A DNA stretch of 47,472 bases from contig NZ_QNHG01000004.1 of the NCBI RefSeq assembly GCF_003290025.1, positions 1-47,472 on the forward strand, read 5' to 3'. The notes below the pieces were generated by a model, which made no database searches, was not told the origin of the DNA, and worked only from the letters and a program-made list of their open reading frames with translations. The translations under genes were made by a program, and so were the position numbers. Of the stretch, positions 1-8,698 are shown one piece after another. The DNA is from Pseudogemmobacter bohemicus. Its GTDB lineage: Bacteria; Pseudomonadota; Alphaproteobacteria; Rhodobacterales; Rhodobacteraceae. Within the stretch, counting starts at the first letter, position 1; the number at the start of each line of letters is the position of its first letter.

Positions 1-282
1 GGGCTGGTGTGGTCTCATCTCGCCGACCACTAAGACCTTCGCCGACATGCAGGCATGGGTGCTTAATTCGTGTGAGACCTTTGACCCCCTCAAAGTGAAC
101 CCAGCCTCCTCTCGGCATCCCAACGCTTACGATCGGCGCGCCGCAAATTGGGCAGGCCCGCCTAAAGAAGGAGTTCTTGCTGCGTGCCTGATCGCCTCGA
201 ACAGCCCAACTGCCACGCACAGAGATCGTCAGTCCCGTCCGCAATCGGCGGGCGTGAGCTTTCCGATAATACCACCGATCTG

Positions 283-3200
283 TCATCCAAGCCCCCTTCG
301 TTCCTCCACCCGACTGCCACTCGGCGTCGAACGCACGTAGAATCCCTGAGGAATCGCCTCTTGCACCAAACCGACGTGGGAGATCAGACCCACCGACCGG
401 CTGCCTACGGTCAGTTCTGCAAGAACCTGAAGCACCTGATCGAGTGTCCCGGCGCCATTCTCGGTATCGAGACTGCCGAATCCTTCATCGATGAAAATAG
501 TGTCCATCCGCACCTTGCCCGACAGGCTTTCGACCACATCGGCAAGCCCGAGCGCCAGAGCCAGCGCCGAGATGAAGGTCTCGCCCCCCGACAGGGTGGC
601 CGTTGGGCGCGCCTTGCCGGTATTGATATCGAACACATCGATCCCAAGCCCGCGCTTGCCCCGCCCGCCCGCGCCTTCGGCCGCGCGCTCCAGCCGATAG
701 CGGCCGCGCGTCATCGGATCGAGCCGCATATTCGCCGCCTCCAGCACCTGATCGAACATGGCCGCAATGGCAAAGGTCTCCAGCGTCATGTTGAAATCAT
801 TCTTGCCATTGGCCAGATCGGCCAATCCCCGCAGCGGGCCGGTCCCTGCCTCCAGCGCCTCGGTTGCGGCAAGCGCATCGGCCAGCGAGCCCTTGAAATC
901 CGTCAAGCCCTCGACCGCCGTCTCCGCCTCGGCCAATGCGGTCATCGCCGCCCTTACCCGCTCCGCCGCCGCCGCTTGCACCTGCATCAACTGCCCAAGA
1001 TCGGGGCGGTCACAGCCCTCGCAATCGGCCTTGGCATTCTGCAGGGTCGTGCGCGCCGCGATCAGCCCCTCCTCATGGTCACGCACCGCCTTGCGGTCAT
1101 CGCCAAGCGTCGGGAAATGCAGCTTGCAGGCAGCATAGCCCGCCTCATACAGCCCAACATCATGCAGGCGGGCGGTGAAATCAGCCTGCGCCCGCGCCGC
1201 CCGCCCGGTTTGGGCCTCTTGCATCCGCTGTGCCGCCGCAAGCTGCTCCTGCGCCCGGGTCAGCGCCTCGGCAGCGGCGCGATCCCGCTCTGCCGCCCGA
1301 ACCAGAGCCTCGGCAAGCCGGGTTTCTTCCCCCTGCAAAGCCGCCCGCCGGCCTGCCACGGCCTCGGGCGTGCGCAGCCCCTCGGGCAGTGCATCCACCA
1401 CCGTATCGCGCCGCGCCGCCGCCCCGGCCAAGGCCTGCGCCGCCGTGTTGGCGCCGGTCCGGGCCGTGGTCGTGGCCGTCTCGGCCTGCGTAAGCTTTTG
1501 TTTCAGATCGGCAAGCCGCGCCGCCATCGCCCCAAGATCGAGCGCCGCGCCGATCGCCGTCAGCGCCGCGTCCAGCCGCGCCTTGTCAGCCTCAAGCTCT
1601 GCCAAGGGCCGCGCCGGCCGGTCCAACTCGGCCAGCGCCTGCCGCTTTTCCTCACAAGAGCGCCGGCAATTCGCCAGCTCGGTCTCGGCGCGCACCTTGG
1701 CTTCGGCGGCTGATCGAGCCGCCGTCTGCGCCTTGCGAAAGGCCTCGGTCAGACCGGATTGTTCCGGGCTGCCCTGCGCCGGTGCGGGGTGATCCGTGCC
1801 GCCACAGACTGGACAGGGTGCGCCCTCGGCCAGCTTTTCGGCCAGAATGATCGCCTGCGTGCGCGCCAGCCGCGCCTCGGCCTCGGTCAGGGCAGTCTCA
1901 GCCGCGTCAGTATCGGCAATCCGCGCCGCCAGATCGCCCGCCGCCGCATCGATCCGGCCTTCGGCCTCGGCCACCGCAGCCGTGGCCTTGGACAGCGCAG
2001 CGGCCCGTGCCAATTCATGGCCCAATCCCGCCAGCTCCGCCGTCAGCTGACCGCGGCTGGCCTCGGCCCGGCGCGCCTGCTCCAGCGCCAGATCGGCGGC
2101 GTCGCGCTGCGCCAGCAGGGATTCACGCCCGGCCTCGGCCATGGTCAGCGCCTGTGTCGCCTTGGCCGCATCCTCGCTGGCCCGCTCAAACGCCGCCTGA
2201 AAATCGGCCGCCTGCCCGACCTTTACCCCAACCTCTTGCAAAAGCGTCAGATCGGCCTGCACCGCGCGCAGCCTCTCCTCGCCGGCCCGCGCCTCCTCCA
2301 GCCGCTGCCCCGCAACATCCCGCGCCTGCCTGGCGGTTTCCAGATCCGCCGCCGCCATGGTGACCGATGCCACCGCATCGCGGCTGGCCGCTGCCGCATC
2401 ATGCCATGCAGTTTCCAGATCCCGCGCCTGCAGCGCATTGCTGACGGTCTCGACCCGCTTTTCCAGCTGGCCGATCACCGCCGCCTTCGCCTCCAGATCC
2501 TCCAGCGCCTTGCGCGCCCCATCCGCCGCGACAAAGGCCTTTTCAAGCCTTTCACCCTCGGCCAGAGCCGCCCGCGCCGACAGCTGCGCCGCATCCTCGG
2601 CCTGTTGCCGGTCCCGCGCCTCCTCGACCCGGGCCGTGGCTGTGGTGATGCCGATCTCCAGCGCCTCGGCGCTTTCAAAGCCGCGCTCGATCAGCCGCGC
2701 CAGATAGAGCGCGCGTTGCTCCCGCAGCGCCCGTTCCGCCTGCGCAGCCTCATCCTTCAGCCGCGCGGCAAGGTCGCGATAGATCTTCACATCGAAAAGC
2801 TCGCGCAGGATCTCAACCCGGGCATCGGTTTTCGCCGCCAGAAAGGTCTCGAACCGGCCCTGCGGCAACAGCACGATCTGGCGAAACTGATCCGGCCCAT
2901 AGCCCAACAGCTCGCGCAACTGCTTGTCGACGACCGAGACCTTTTTCTCGGCCAGAACCCGGCCCGATTGCCCCTGCCCGATCAGATCAGGCGCGATCCC
3001 CGTCACATCGAACAGCGCCGCCTCGGCCGCATCGGCGGTCATCCCGGCGCCGCGCGCCTTGGGTCGCTCCTGCGCCGGGCGGCGGCGGATCAGATAGCTT
3101 TTGGCACCCAGTTCGAACAGGAATTCCACCTCGGTGGGCAGATCCGCCGCCGCATGGTCCGACCGCAGCGAGCGCGGCTCCTGATCGGCCTTGGTCGGCG

Positions 3201-3363
3201 CGCCGAACAGGGCAAAGACCATCGCCGAAAACAGCGTCGATTTGCCCGCCCCGGTCTGGCCATAGATCCCGAACAGCCCGGTTTCGAGCGCGGATCGGAA
3301 ATCGACGATTTCGGTGGTCGCAAAGGGGCCAAAGGCTTGCAGCGTCAGGCGGATCGGTCTCAT
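283..3363 (-). CDS. sbcC: SbcC, ATPase subunit of the SbcCD nuclease
   Basis: This 1026-residue protein is an SMC-like ATPase. It works with SbcD to open and cleave DNA hairpins and blocked double-strand ends in the cytoplasm. The N-terminal Walker A is GQTGAGKST at residues 35-43. Long Ala/Glu/Arg-rich coiled-coil arms flank a zinc hook, CPVC at 517-520. The C-terminal half-ATPase carries the LSGGE signature at about 924-928 and a Walker B FIDEGFG near 955. Length and domain order match the family. The start is the ATG that overlaps the sbcD stop as ATGA (4 bases), so the two genes are translationally coupled. A long antisense reading frame lies over this gene, caused by GC-rich codon bias. 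Function comes from family knowledge; the motifs are directly visible. Confidence 0.97.
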   Translation of the reverse strand: MRPIRLTLQAFGPFATTEIVDFRSALETGLFGIYGQTGAGKSTLFSAMVFALFGAPTKADQEPRSLRSDHAAADLPTEVEFLFELGAKSYLIRRRPAQERPKARGAGMTADAAEAALFDVTGIAPDLIGQGQSGRVLAEKKVSVVDKQLRELLGYGPDQFRQIVLLPQGRFETFLAAKTDARVEILRELFDVKIYRDLAARLKDEAAQAERALREQRALYLARLIERGFESAEALEIGITTATARVEEARDRQQAEDAAQLSARAALAEGERLEKAFVAADGARKALEDLEAKAAVIGQLEKRVETVSNALQARDLETAWHDAAAASRDAVASVTMAAADLETARQARDVAGQRLEEARAGEERLRAVQADLTLLQEVGVKVGQAADFQAAFERASEDAAKATQALTMAEAGRESLLAQRDAADLALEQARRAEASRGQLTAELAGLGHELARAAALSKATAAVAEAEGRIDAAAGDLAARIADTDAAETALTEAEARLARTQAIILAEKLAEGAPCPVCGGTDHPAPAQGSPEQSGLTEAFRKAQTAARSAAEAKVRAETELANCRRSCEEKRQALAELDRPARPLAELEADKARLDAALTAIGAALDLGAMAARLADLKQKLTQAETATTTARTGANTAAQALAGAAARRDTVVDALPEGLRTPEAVAGRRAALQGEETRLAEALVRAAERDRAAAEALTRAQEQLAAAQRMQEAQTGRAARAQADFTARLHDVGLYEAGYAACKLHFPTLGDDRKAVRDHEEGLIAARTTLQNAKADCEGCDRPDLGQLMQVQAAAAERVRAAMTALAEAETAVEGLTDFKGSLADALAATEALEAGTGPLRGLADLANGKNDFNMTLETFAIAAMFDQVLEAANMRLDPMTRGRYRLERAAEGAGGRGKRGLGIDVFDINTGKARPTATLSGGETFISALALALGLADVVESLSGKVRMDTIFIDEGFGSLDTENGAGTLDQVLQVLAELTVGSRSVGLISHVGLVQEAIPQGFYVRSTPSGSRVEERRGLG

Positions 3364-4493
3364 GGCTGGTCCTCGGCCTCGGCGGCGTGTAACCTGTCGG
3401 CGGCAAGCGCCAGTTCGGCGGCATCGGGCGCCCTGCCCCGCATCGCCGCCAGAAAATCGCCAACCATATCAATGGGCGGGATCGCCGCCCGCCCTGCCCT
3501 CAAAGCCCGGGTTTCCGGCGCGCGCGCCTGCCGCGCATAGGCAAGATGGCAGGCATTGGGATAGACCGCGCGCAGCCGCTTCATCGGATCGATCAGCGGC
3601 GTCTCATCGCTCAGGATCGCCTGAATCAAATCCTCAGACGGGGTGCCGGCCAAAAGTTCGGCAAAGCTCCCGGTCAATGAGCGCACCTGCCGCTGCGGGC
3701 GAAACGGCACGGTGCGGATATCGCACCCTTGGGCATGCAGATCGACGATGGTCATGGATTTCTCCTGCCCCGCCTCATCAAAGCCAAAGGCCAGCGGCGC
3801 CCCGGAATAGCGGATATGGCGCGCACCCACCTCTTGTGGCTTGTGCAAATGGCCGAGCGCGACGTAATCGGCGCCCGCAAACACCTCGGCCGGCACGGTT
3901 TCAATACCGCCAACCCGGGTCAGGGCGCGTTCGGCCTCACCAACCGCCCCGCCGGCGACAAAGGCATGCGCAACCACCACCCAGCGCGCGCCCTCCGGCA
4001 CCTGCGCCCGGGCGGCAGCGATCTGGGCCGCGATCACATCTGCGGGCGTGCTGATGCTTTCATCGCCGAACAGTTCGCGTGCGGCATATTCATAGGAAAA
4101 CGCCAATGCCGAAAAGGCGACCTTGCCCTGCGCATCCTCCAGCACCAGGGGCGCCTCCACCCGCTCGGCAATCCCGCGCACCAGCACCCGCGCGGCGGTC
4201 GAAAAGACCGACATCGCCTCGATCCGGTCGCCGGAATCGTGATTTCCTGAGATCATCACCACGGCGGCGTCTGTCTTTTCTGCGACCCGTTTGAGAAACC
4301 GGTTGAACTGGCGGATAGCCGTATTGGGGGGAGAAGCCCGGTCAAACACATCGCCTGCGATCACCAGCACGTCGACCGCTTCAGCCACCAACGTCTCGAC
4401 GACCTGGCTCAGGACGGCCTCATGGTCCTCATCAAGGCTAAGCCCCATGAACTGCCTGCCCAGATGAAGATCTGCCGTGTGAAGTACTCGCAT
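3360..4493 (-). CDS. sbcD: SbcD, nuclease subunit of SbcCD
   Basis: This 377-residue calcineurin-like metallophosphoesterase is the Mn-dependent exo/endonuclease partner of SbcC. The metal-binding motifs are in the expected order: D8-L-H10, GDVFD at 47-51, GNHD at 83-86, the His of VAHAF near 176, and GHLH at 214-217. A capping region follows towards the C terminus. It is the first gene of the leftward sbcDC operon. Its start codon lies 71 bases from the divergently transcribed WYL-regulator gene, so the two share one short promoter region. This gene marks the left edge of the accessory block. Confidence 0.96.
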   Translation of the reverse strand: MRVLHTADLHLGRQFMGLSLDEDHEAVLSQVVETLVAEAVDVLVIAGDVFDRASPPNTAIRQFNRFLKRVAEKTDAAVVMISGNHDSGDRIEAMSVFSTAARVLVRGIAERVEAPLVLEDAQGKVAFSALAFSYEYAARELFGDESISTPADVIAAQIAAARAQVPEGARWVVVAHAFVAGGAVGEAERALTRVGGIETVPAEVFAGADYVALGHLHKPQEVGARHIRYSGAPLAFGFDEAGQEKSMTIVDLHAQGCDIRTVPFRPQRQVRSLTGSFAELLAGTPSEDLIQAILSDETPLIDPMKRLRAVYPNACHLAYARQARAPETRALRAGRAAIPPIDMVGDFLAAMRGRAPDAAELALAADRLHAAEAEDQP

Positions 4494-4495
4494 CG

Positions 4496-4570
4496 GTATA
4501 TCCAGTTTCTATACGTGTTGTTACTGTATGGACGTGGCGCGACGAGTCAAGTAGTCTTAGCTGTATGGAC
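4496..4570 (+). promoter_or_regulatory. Repeats in the sbcD/WYL divergent promoter
   Basis: An inverted repeat GTATA (4496-4500) / TATAC (4510-4514) is separated by nine bases. A 10-base direct repeat CTGTATGGAC occurs at 4524-4533 and again at 4561-4570, the second copy spanning the ATG of the WYL gene. BrxR/CapW-type repressors often autoregulate through sites in their own promoters, so one of these could be the operator. That is inference; only the repeats are seen. Confidence 0.4.
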
Positions 4571-5356
4571 CTTGAATCTCTCAATCACGCGCAGCGCGAA
4601 CGGATCCTGTTTCTGGATCAATGCCTTACGTGGAAAGGTCAGGCTAACCGCCGGGACTTGATGGATCGCTTTGACATTTCCACAGCGCAGGCGGCCGTCG
4701 ACTTTCGAACCTATCTGTCGCTGACCCAGACACCTCCAGTCTATGATTCGACTGCGAAGGCCTATTTCTCGAACGACGAACACAGTCCGTTGTCTGATGT
4801 CAGCACCGAGCAGGTCTTTGACCTGCTCAAGGAAAAGAGCTCCCATCTCGAAGCAAGCATCCCGCTGCCCAATCGCGTCATGGACTCCGCCGTCGTCGCC
4901 CAGCTCTACCGCGCGATGGCACGCGAGAGAGATATCCAGATCACTTACACCTCAATGAACAGTGGGCTCTCCGAACCGCAATGGATCAGTCCGACACGGT
5001 TTCACTTCGACGGAGAATCCATTCATCTCAGAGCTTGGAGCCATAAGCATGGGGAATACCGTGATTATCTCCCGATCAGAATATTGAAAAAAGATAATAT
5101 TGTAACGCGAGACAGGTCTTCACCGCTACCGTTTGACACGGAGTGGAACCAATTTGTGCGCTTGCGGATAGGCCCGCGTTCGGGACTCTCTGACGCGCAG
5201 GCTCGGGTCGTCCGGCTGGAGTACGGATTTCCGGAGAAGACACACATCACAATTGAAACACGAAAGGCCCTAGTGTTCTACGTTAGAAGGCGGTGGCGCC
5301 TCGATGACGATAGGGCTCGACTCCAGCTGGCGCGCATCGAAGAAGTAGATGTGTGA
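4565..5356 (+). CDS. WYL-domain transcriptional regulator, BrxR/CapW-like
   Basis: This 263-residue protein has the layout of defence-island WYL repressors. A winged helix-turn-helix occupies about residues 8-70 (RRDLMDRFDISTAQAAVDFRTY is recognition-helix-like). A linker follows, then a WYL-type Sm-fold at about 115-180, including HLRAWSHKHGEYRDYLPIRI. A C-terminal WCX-like region lies at about 190-263. Family members repress CBASS, BREX or other defence operons and probably sense a nucleic-acid ligand. It points away from sbcD and converges on the Gabija-like pair, whose stop lies 151 bases downstream. It is therefore not in the same transcript but is a plausible regulator of the block. The downstream sequence is AT-richer than sbcDC, consistent with transfer. 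The target genes are unknown. Confidence 0.8.
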   Translation: MDLESLNHAQRERILFLDQCLTWKGQANRRDLMDRFDISTAQAAVDFRTYLSLTQTPPVYDSTAKAYFSNDEHSPLSDVSTEQVFDLLKEKSSHLEASIPLPNRVMDSAVVAQLYRAMARERDIQITYTSMNSGLSEPQWISPTRFHFDGESIHLRAWSHKHGEYRDYLPIRILKKDNIVTRDRSSPLPFDTEWNQFVRLRIGPRSGLSDAQARVVRLEYGFPEKTHITIETRKALVFYVRRRWRLDDDRARLQLARIEEVDV

Positions 5357-5482
5357 GAGTGCATATTTTTGCCCAGCCGGAAAACGAAAATGGCCGCGCA
5401 AGTTCTACGGATGCACCTCTTTAAAACAAGAAAATACGCACATGATCAGGCAGTAAGGAGTGCCGTTAGCATAGAGGTAGCT

Positions 5483-5499
5483 CCGGAAACATGTTCCGG
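5483..5499. terminator. Possible hairpin between convergent genes
   Basis: Arms CCGGAA (5483-5488) and TTCCGG (5494-5499) enclose a five-base loop. It sits between the convergent WYL and helicase genes, where a bidirectional terminator would be expected. The stem is short and no clear T-tract follows, so this is weak. Confidence 0.3.
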
Positions 5500-5507
5500 C
5501 GATTTCC

Positions 5508-6647
5508 CTATTCGAATACAGTAAATCCTGCTAGAACTTCGCCATCTGTGGGGTCATAGACCACTGCCACCGCATGCCTGGCGCGGGTGAGGCCAACATA
5601 AAGTTTTGCGCGAGTTTCAGCCTTCAATGCCGATTTGTCATTCTTCAGCCAGTTCATCATTTCTTTAGTGGGATAGATAATTACGCGATCGAAGCCGAGG
5701 CCCTTGGACCGTCCAAACGTTAGGGTCGGCAGATTGGCAGATTCAATCTTTACGGTTGAACTCCATCGGAGTTGTACCGGGCGCCTCGACTCGAGATAGC
5801 GGGGCAGATCCTTTGGCCGAACGATAACAAGGCCCGCATCTACAGGGACCGGTCGTCTACAGTCGGGACATTTGCAGGCGGTCGCAGCAGCCAATTTTGG
5901 ATAGAGCTTCGACGATAGTTCGCAGATGGCAGCGCTATTGCGGTGCGATGTCACGAGGCTGGTCACATCGACTTCGCAAGCGATTTTTCGGGGGAGTTCC
6001 TCCCGAATGAAGTCAGTAATACCGCCGTCCCTGTACTTTTTGAAACGGGCCTCCAGATGAGTGACATAGGTGACCTGTCGGGGATCACCTACCATGACGA
6101 CGGTAGCAGCACTTCTGAAAAGTTCCATCAAAATGTCGAGGTCGTGACCCGCCAGATCCTGCACCTCATCCACGAAAATAAACGGATAAATACGGGAAAG
6201 CCGCTCGATAACAGCGCCGTCCGATACCTCGTTACACCGTATCGTCAGTCTTGACAGTTTGTCGGAATAGACGCGATTTCGACGATCGAAGTAGCAGTGC
6301 CTGAAATCTTTTTCACCCCAATACATGGGGCGGCCTTGCCGATCCCTCCCGCGGAAACCGGATCTCTGTGAAACCAGAACCATGCCGCCGACATCCCAAT
6401 CGAACAACCCACCTTGAAAGGGCTTGATGCCGTGCTCGATCAGTAGACTGAACCAAGTCTGGATATGCACATTGCCCGGCACTGAGCCGTGGATCTCGAA
6501 AAATTTGCGCCGAATCTCTTCTTCGTTCGATTCTGTGTAGGTGGTGATGAGGACACGCTTTTGTCCAACCGCAAGCGCCTGCCTAACGAGGTAGGTAGTT
6601 TTCCCGGAGCCTGCAGCAGCTATGACGAGCTTATTGGTACCGATCAT
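5508..6647 (-). CDS. Gabija-like GajB, UvrD-family helicase (short form)
   Basis: This is a superfamily 1 helicase of 379 residues if started at the ATG that overlaps the gajA stop (TAATG, one base shared). The frame stays open 24 codons further upstream, but that part lies inside gajA, and the coupled start places the protein just ahead of Walker A. Visible motifs: AAGSGKTT at 11-18 (I), FVDEVQDL at 158-165 (II), MVGDPRQ at 185-191 (III), TSHRN at 233-237 (IV), FGRSKGLGFD at 311-320 (V) and LYVGLTRARHA at 349-359 (VI). A Cys cluster, CKCPDC at 258-263, lies between motifs IV and V. In Gabija the partner senses nucleotides or DNA ends and activates the GajA nuclease. This copy is shorter than the roughly 490-residue reference GajB, so part of the 1B/2B subdomains is reduced or missing. 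Confidence 0.82.
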   Translation of the reverse strand: MIGTNKLVIAAAGSGKTTYLVRQALAVGQKRVLITTYTESNEEEIRRKFFEIHGSVPGNVHIQTWFSLLIEHGIKPFQGGLFDWDVGGMVLVSQRSGFRGRDRQGRPMYWGEKDFRHCYFDRRNRVYSDKLSRLTIRCNEVSDGAVIERLSRIYPFIFVDEVQDLAGHDLDILMELFRSAATVVMVGDPRQVTYVTHLEARFKKYRDGGITDFIREELPRKIACEVDVTSLVTSHRNSAAICELSSKLYPKLAAATACKCPDCRRPVPVDAGLVIVRPKDLPRYLESRRPVQLRWSSTVKIESANLPTLTFGRSKGLGFDRVIIYPTKEMMNWLKNDKSALKAETRAKLYVGLTRARHAVAVVYDPTDGEVLAGFTVFE

Positions 6648-8275
6648 TAAGCGATCGCATCCAGAATATACTTTGGGTAAGTTATTGTCGTCTCCGTCGA
6701 AAAAATCTTCAGTGCGCACTCGGTCTTGTTGTTCTTCATATAACGATGAAGATTATCGATATTGTGCTTGGTACCGAACAGCGTATTGAGGATCTCTAAG
6801 CTATTAGACTTGACCAGCTTAGGCTCGAGGGTGTTATAGTTGAAGGGCTTGCCGTTGAGGATGAGGTCGCCCTTATCCTCAATAGGATCGTAGCAGATCT
6901 TAATATGATCGATATCCTTATATTTGGAGTATTTCTTTTCAAGCGCAGCAACATCCCCGTCATTGTCGGTCGCGACCACGACGGGGATCTTCAATGCCGT
7001 CGCCAGTTCGAGAAAACGCAGGAATGTAAGTCCGACCGAGATGACGTCGATCTCGTCGTCAATCGGCAGTCTTCCCCCGTTGGCATCCATATAGGCACGT
7101 TGAACGACCAGCTCGTCCGCATCGCCCTCGACAAGGATCGATTTCTTAGACAGCACGAGACGCAAAGTGTCGTAACCTGGGAGCTTGTGAAAGAAATCGC
7201 TCGCCTCTAGATCCTTGATCCGTGCGACCTTCGATTCCCGCAGCAATATCAGATGGTCCAGTCCGAGTTTATTCGCAACGAAACTGCTATGTGTGGTGAT
7301 GATAATCTGCTTGCCGCTATTGTCGGTATTGATATCGCTGATGAGCTGGTTGAGCTTTGAGTGCGACAGGTGGTTTTCCGGCTCTTCGATCAGCAGTACT
7401 ATCGCTTCACGGTTCTTCTTGCTGCTCAGCGCAAGGCGCGTCTTGACGATGCACTGCTCGCCCTTTCCGATATAGTGGAAAGGGACATCCTCGATAAACG
7501 TCATGAGGCTGTTTTCCCAGGCATTATGGGACGACATGTCGACCGCAATGCTAACCCTTTTCCGGCTGATCTTCGCTGCCTCTGCCAGTCTCTCATTGAT
7601 AGCGCCCACATTGCCATCGGCCTTAAATGCATCTTTCAGCTTGCGATGAGCTTGGGATATCGCAACACGTTCCTTGTCGTCCAGAAACTCTTTGACGATG
7701 CGTGAGATGTACATATCCGAACCGCTCTGCACACGTGTGCTCGTTGAATCGATGAGGGCCGACTTGATAGGAATGGTGCGGGCCATCGCCGGTTGACGGG
7801 AGAATTCAGACCATTGTACCTGATAGAATTCCAAGGGTATCGAGCTAATCTCCTGGCTCTTCATCATTTCGGAATATGCATCATCATACTTATTATCGAA
7901 CTCAATTGAGAAGAGTAGGCCGCGAGCCTTGTCGTTCTTCTCGGAGTTTCCGTTTCCACGTAAATCTTCCAACACATCGTTATCCCCGCCAAGATACAGT
8001 TCGATCTGGATCTCTGGCGGATCGAGAGGTTTCTTTGCAGCAACGCTGTCCAGATAGGCGCGCTCGGTCCTCCTGTTAAATAGGTATGGAGATAGTTCGT
8101 TTCGAATATACTTTCCATTCAGCATACCCGTCAGACATAGATGAATCGCTTCCAGCAGCGTTGATTTTCCGGCCTCATTGTTGCCCACAATGATGTTGAC
8201 GCCCTGATTAAAATCAACTTCGAACCAACCTTCAAAGCATTTGAAATTCCTGATCTTGACCTTATCGATGTACAT
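6647..8275 (-). CDS. Gabija-like GajA, OLD-family ATPase with TOPRIM nuclease
   Basis: This 542-residue protein has an ABC-type ATPase half: Walker A GNNEAGKST at 31-39, a signature-like GKGEQ at 270-274, Walker B VLLIEEPE at 293-300, and the switch His in TTHS near 327-330. A C-terminal TOPRIM domain follows, with VEGDADE (Glu383) and TDNDGD (Asp437/Asp439/Asp441). This is the class 2 OLD architecture, and its adjacency to a UvrD-like helicase is the hallmark of Gabija anti-phage systems, where GajA nicks phage DNA when nucleotide pools fall. All catalytic residues appear intact. The gene follows a 423-base non-coding stretch with stacked palindromes and is coupled to gajB through TAATG. Assignment to Gabija rather than another OLD/helicase pair is inferred from architecture. 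Confidence 0.87.
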   Translation of the reverse strand: MYIDKVKIRNFKCFEGWFEVDFNQGVNIIVGNNEAGKSTLLEAIHLCLTGMLNGKYIRNELSPYLFNRRTERAYLDSVAAKKPLDPPEIQIELYLGGDNDVLEDLRGNGNSEKNDKARGLLFSIEFDNKYDDAYSEMMKSQEISSIPLEFYQVQWSEFSRQPAMARTIPIKSALIDSTSTRVQSGSDMYISRIVKEFLDDKERVAISQAHRKLKDAFKADGNVGAINERLAEAAKISRKRVSIAVDMSSHNAWENSLMTFIEDVPFHYIGKGEQCIVKTRLALSSKKNREAIVLLIEEPENHLSHSKLNQLISDINTDNSGKQIIITTHSSFVANKLGLDHLILLRESKVARIKDLEASDFFHKLPGYDTLRLVLSKKSILVEGDADELVVQRAYMDANGGRLPIDDEIDVISVGLTFLRFLELATALKIPVVVATDNDGDVAALEKKYSKYKDIDHIKICYDPIEDKGDLILNGKPFNYNTLEPKLVKSNSLEILNTLFGTKHNIDNLHRYMKNNKTECALKIFSTETTITYPKYILDAIA

Positions 8276-8331
8276 TGTTCATCCCACTTCCCACGAGATA
8301 ACCATAGCTTACTCCAAACAAATAGGTGATC

Positions 8332-8381
8332 CAGAATGATTAATTATTCTGCACTGATAGTGCGGCGGAGATCTAGCCGCC
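8332..8381. repeat. Three stacked palindromes upstream of gajA
   Basis: Three inverted repeats follow each other within 50 bases. They are CAGAAT-8 bases-ATTCTG (8332-8351, with a near-palindromic centre), GCACT-GAT-AGTGC (8351-8363), and GGCGG-8 bases-CCGCC (8364-8381). They begin 57 bases upstream of the gajA start, in its promoter or leader. They could be operators, a structured leader, or a terminator for the upstream gene; the sequence alone does not decide. Confidence 0.55.
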
Positions 8382-8698
8382 CTTTTCCCTCGTTTTTCAG
8401 TCACGAGCAAAGCGCGCTCTCGGCCTCGCCGGAATGCATTTCCTTCTTGCCGTTCATTACCCATGCTGACAAAGCGACACTCTTCCTCGGTGGTCGCTCA
8501 TCATAGATGAAAGCTTTAAGGAAATACGCTTGCCCTGCACGTTCTGGTCACCCACACAGCAGCTCCCCTCGTTGCTCCTGAGATTAGATCTGAAGCATCG
8601 AACCACCGTAAAGTTCCCAAACATTAGTTGATTAGTCCGACCCCAACACAACACCAGACTAGAAGGATCTTAACGCAAGGATAGTAAACATTAGCCAA
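8382..8698. other. Gene-free stretch between the PLD-like gene and gajA
   Basis: No convincing coding region is visible. A 65-codon leftward frame (8457-8654) has no recognisable domain, ribosome site or conserved composition. The stretch is AT-richer than the flanking core genome and probably holds the gajA promoter and leader. Confidence 0.5.

Noticed and set aside
184-1713. 509-codon frame antisense to sbcC
   Set aside because: Product of GC-rich codon bias opposite a well-supported gene; the translation is Arg/Pro/Gln-rich with no domain.
6647-8275. PARIS or retron-type ATPase
   Set aside because: The ATPase and TOPRIM are in one protein and a UvrD-like helicase follows, as in class 2 OLD/Gabija.
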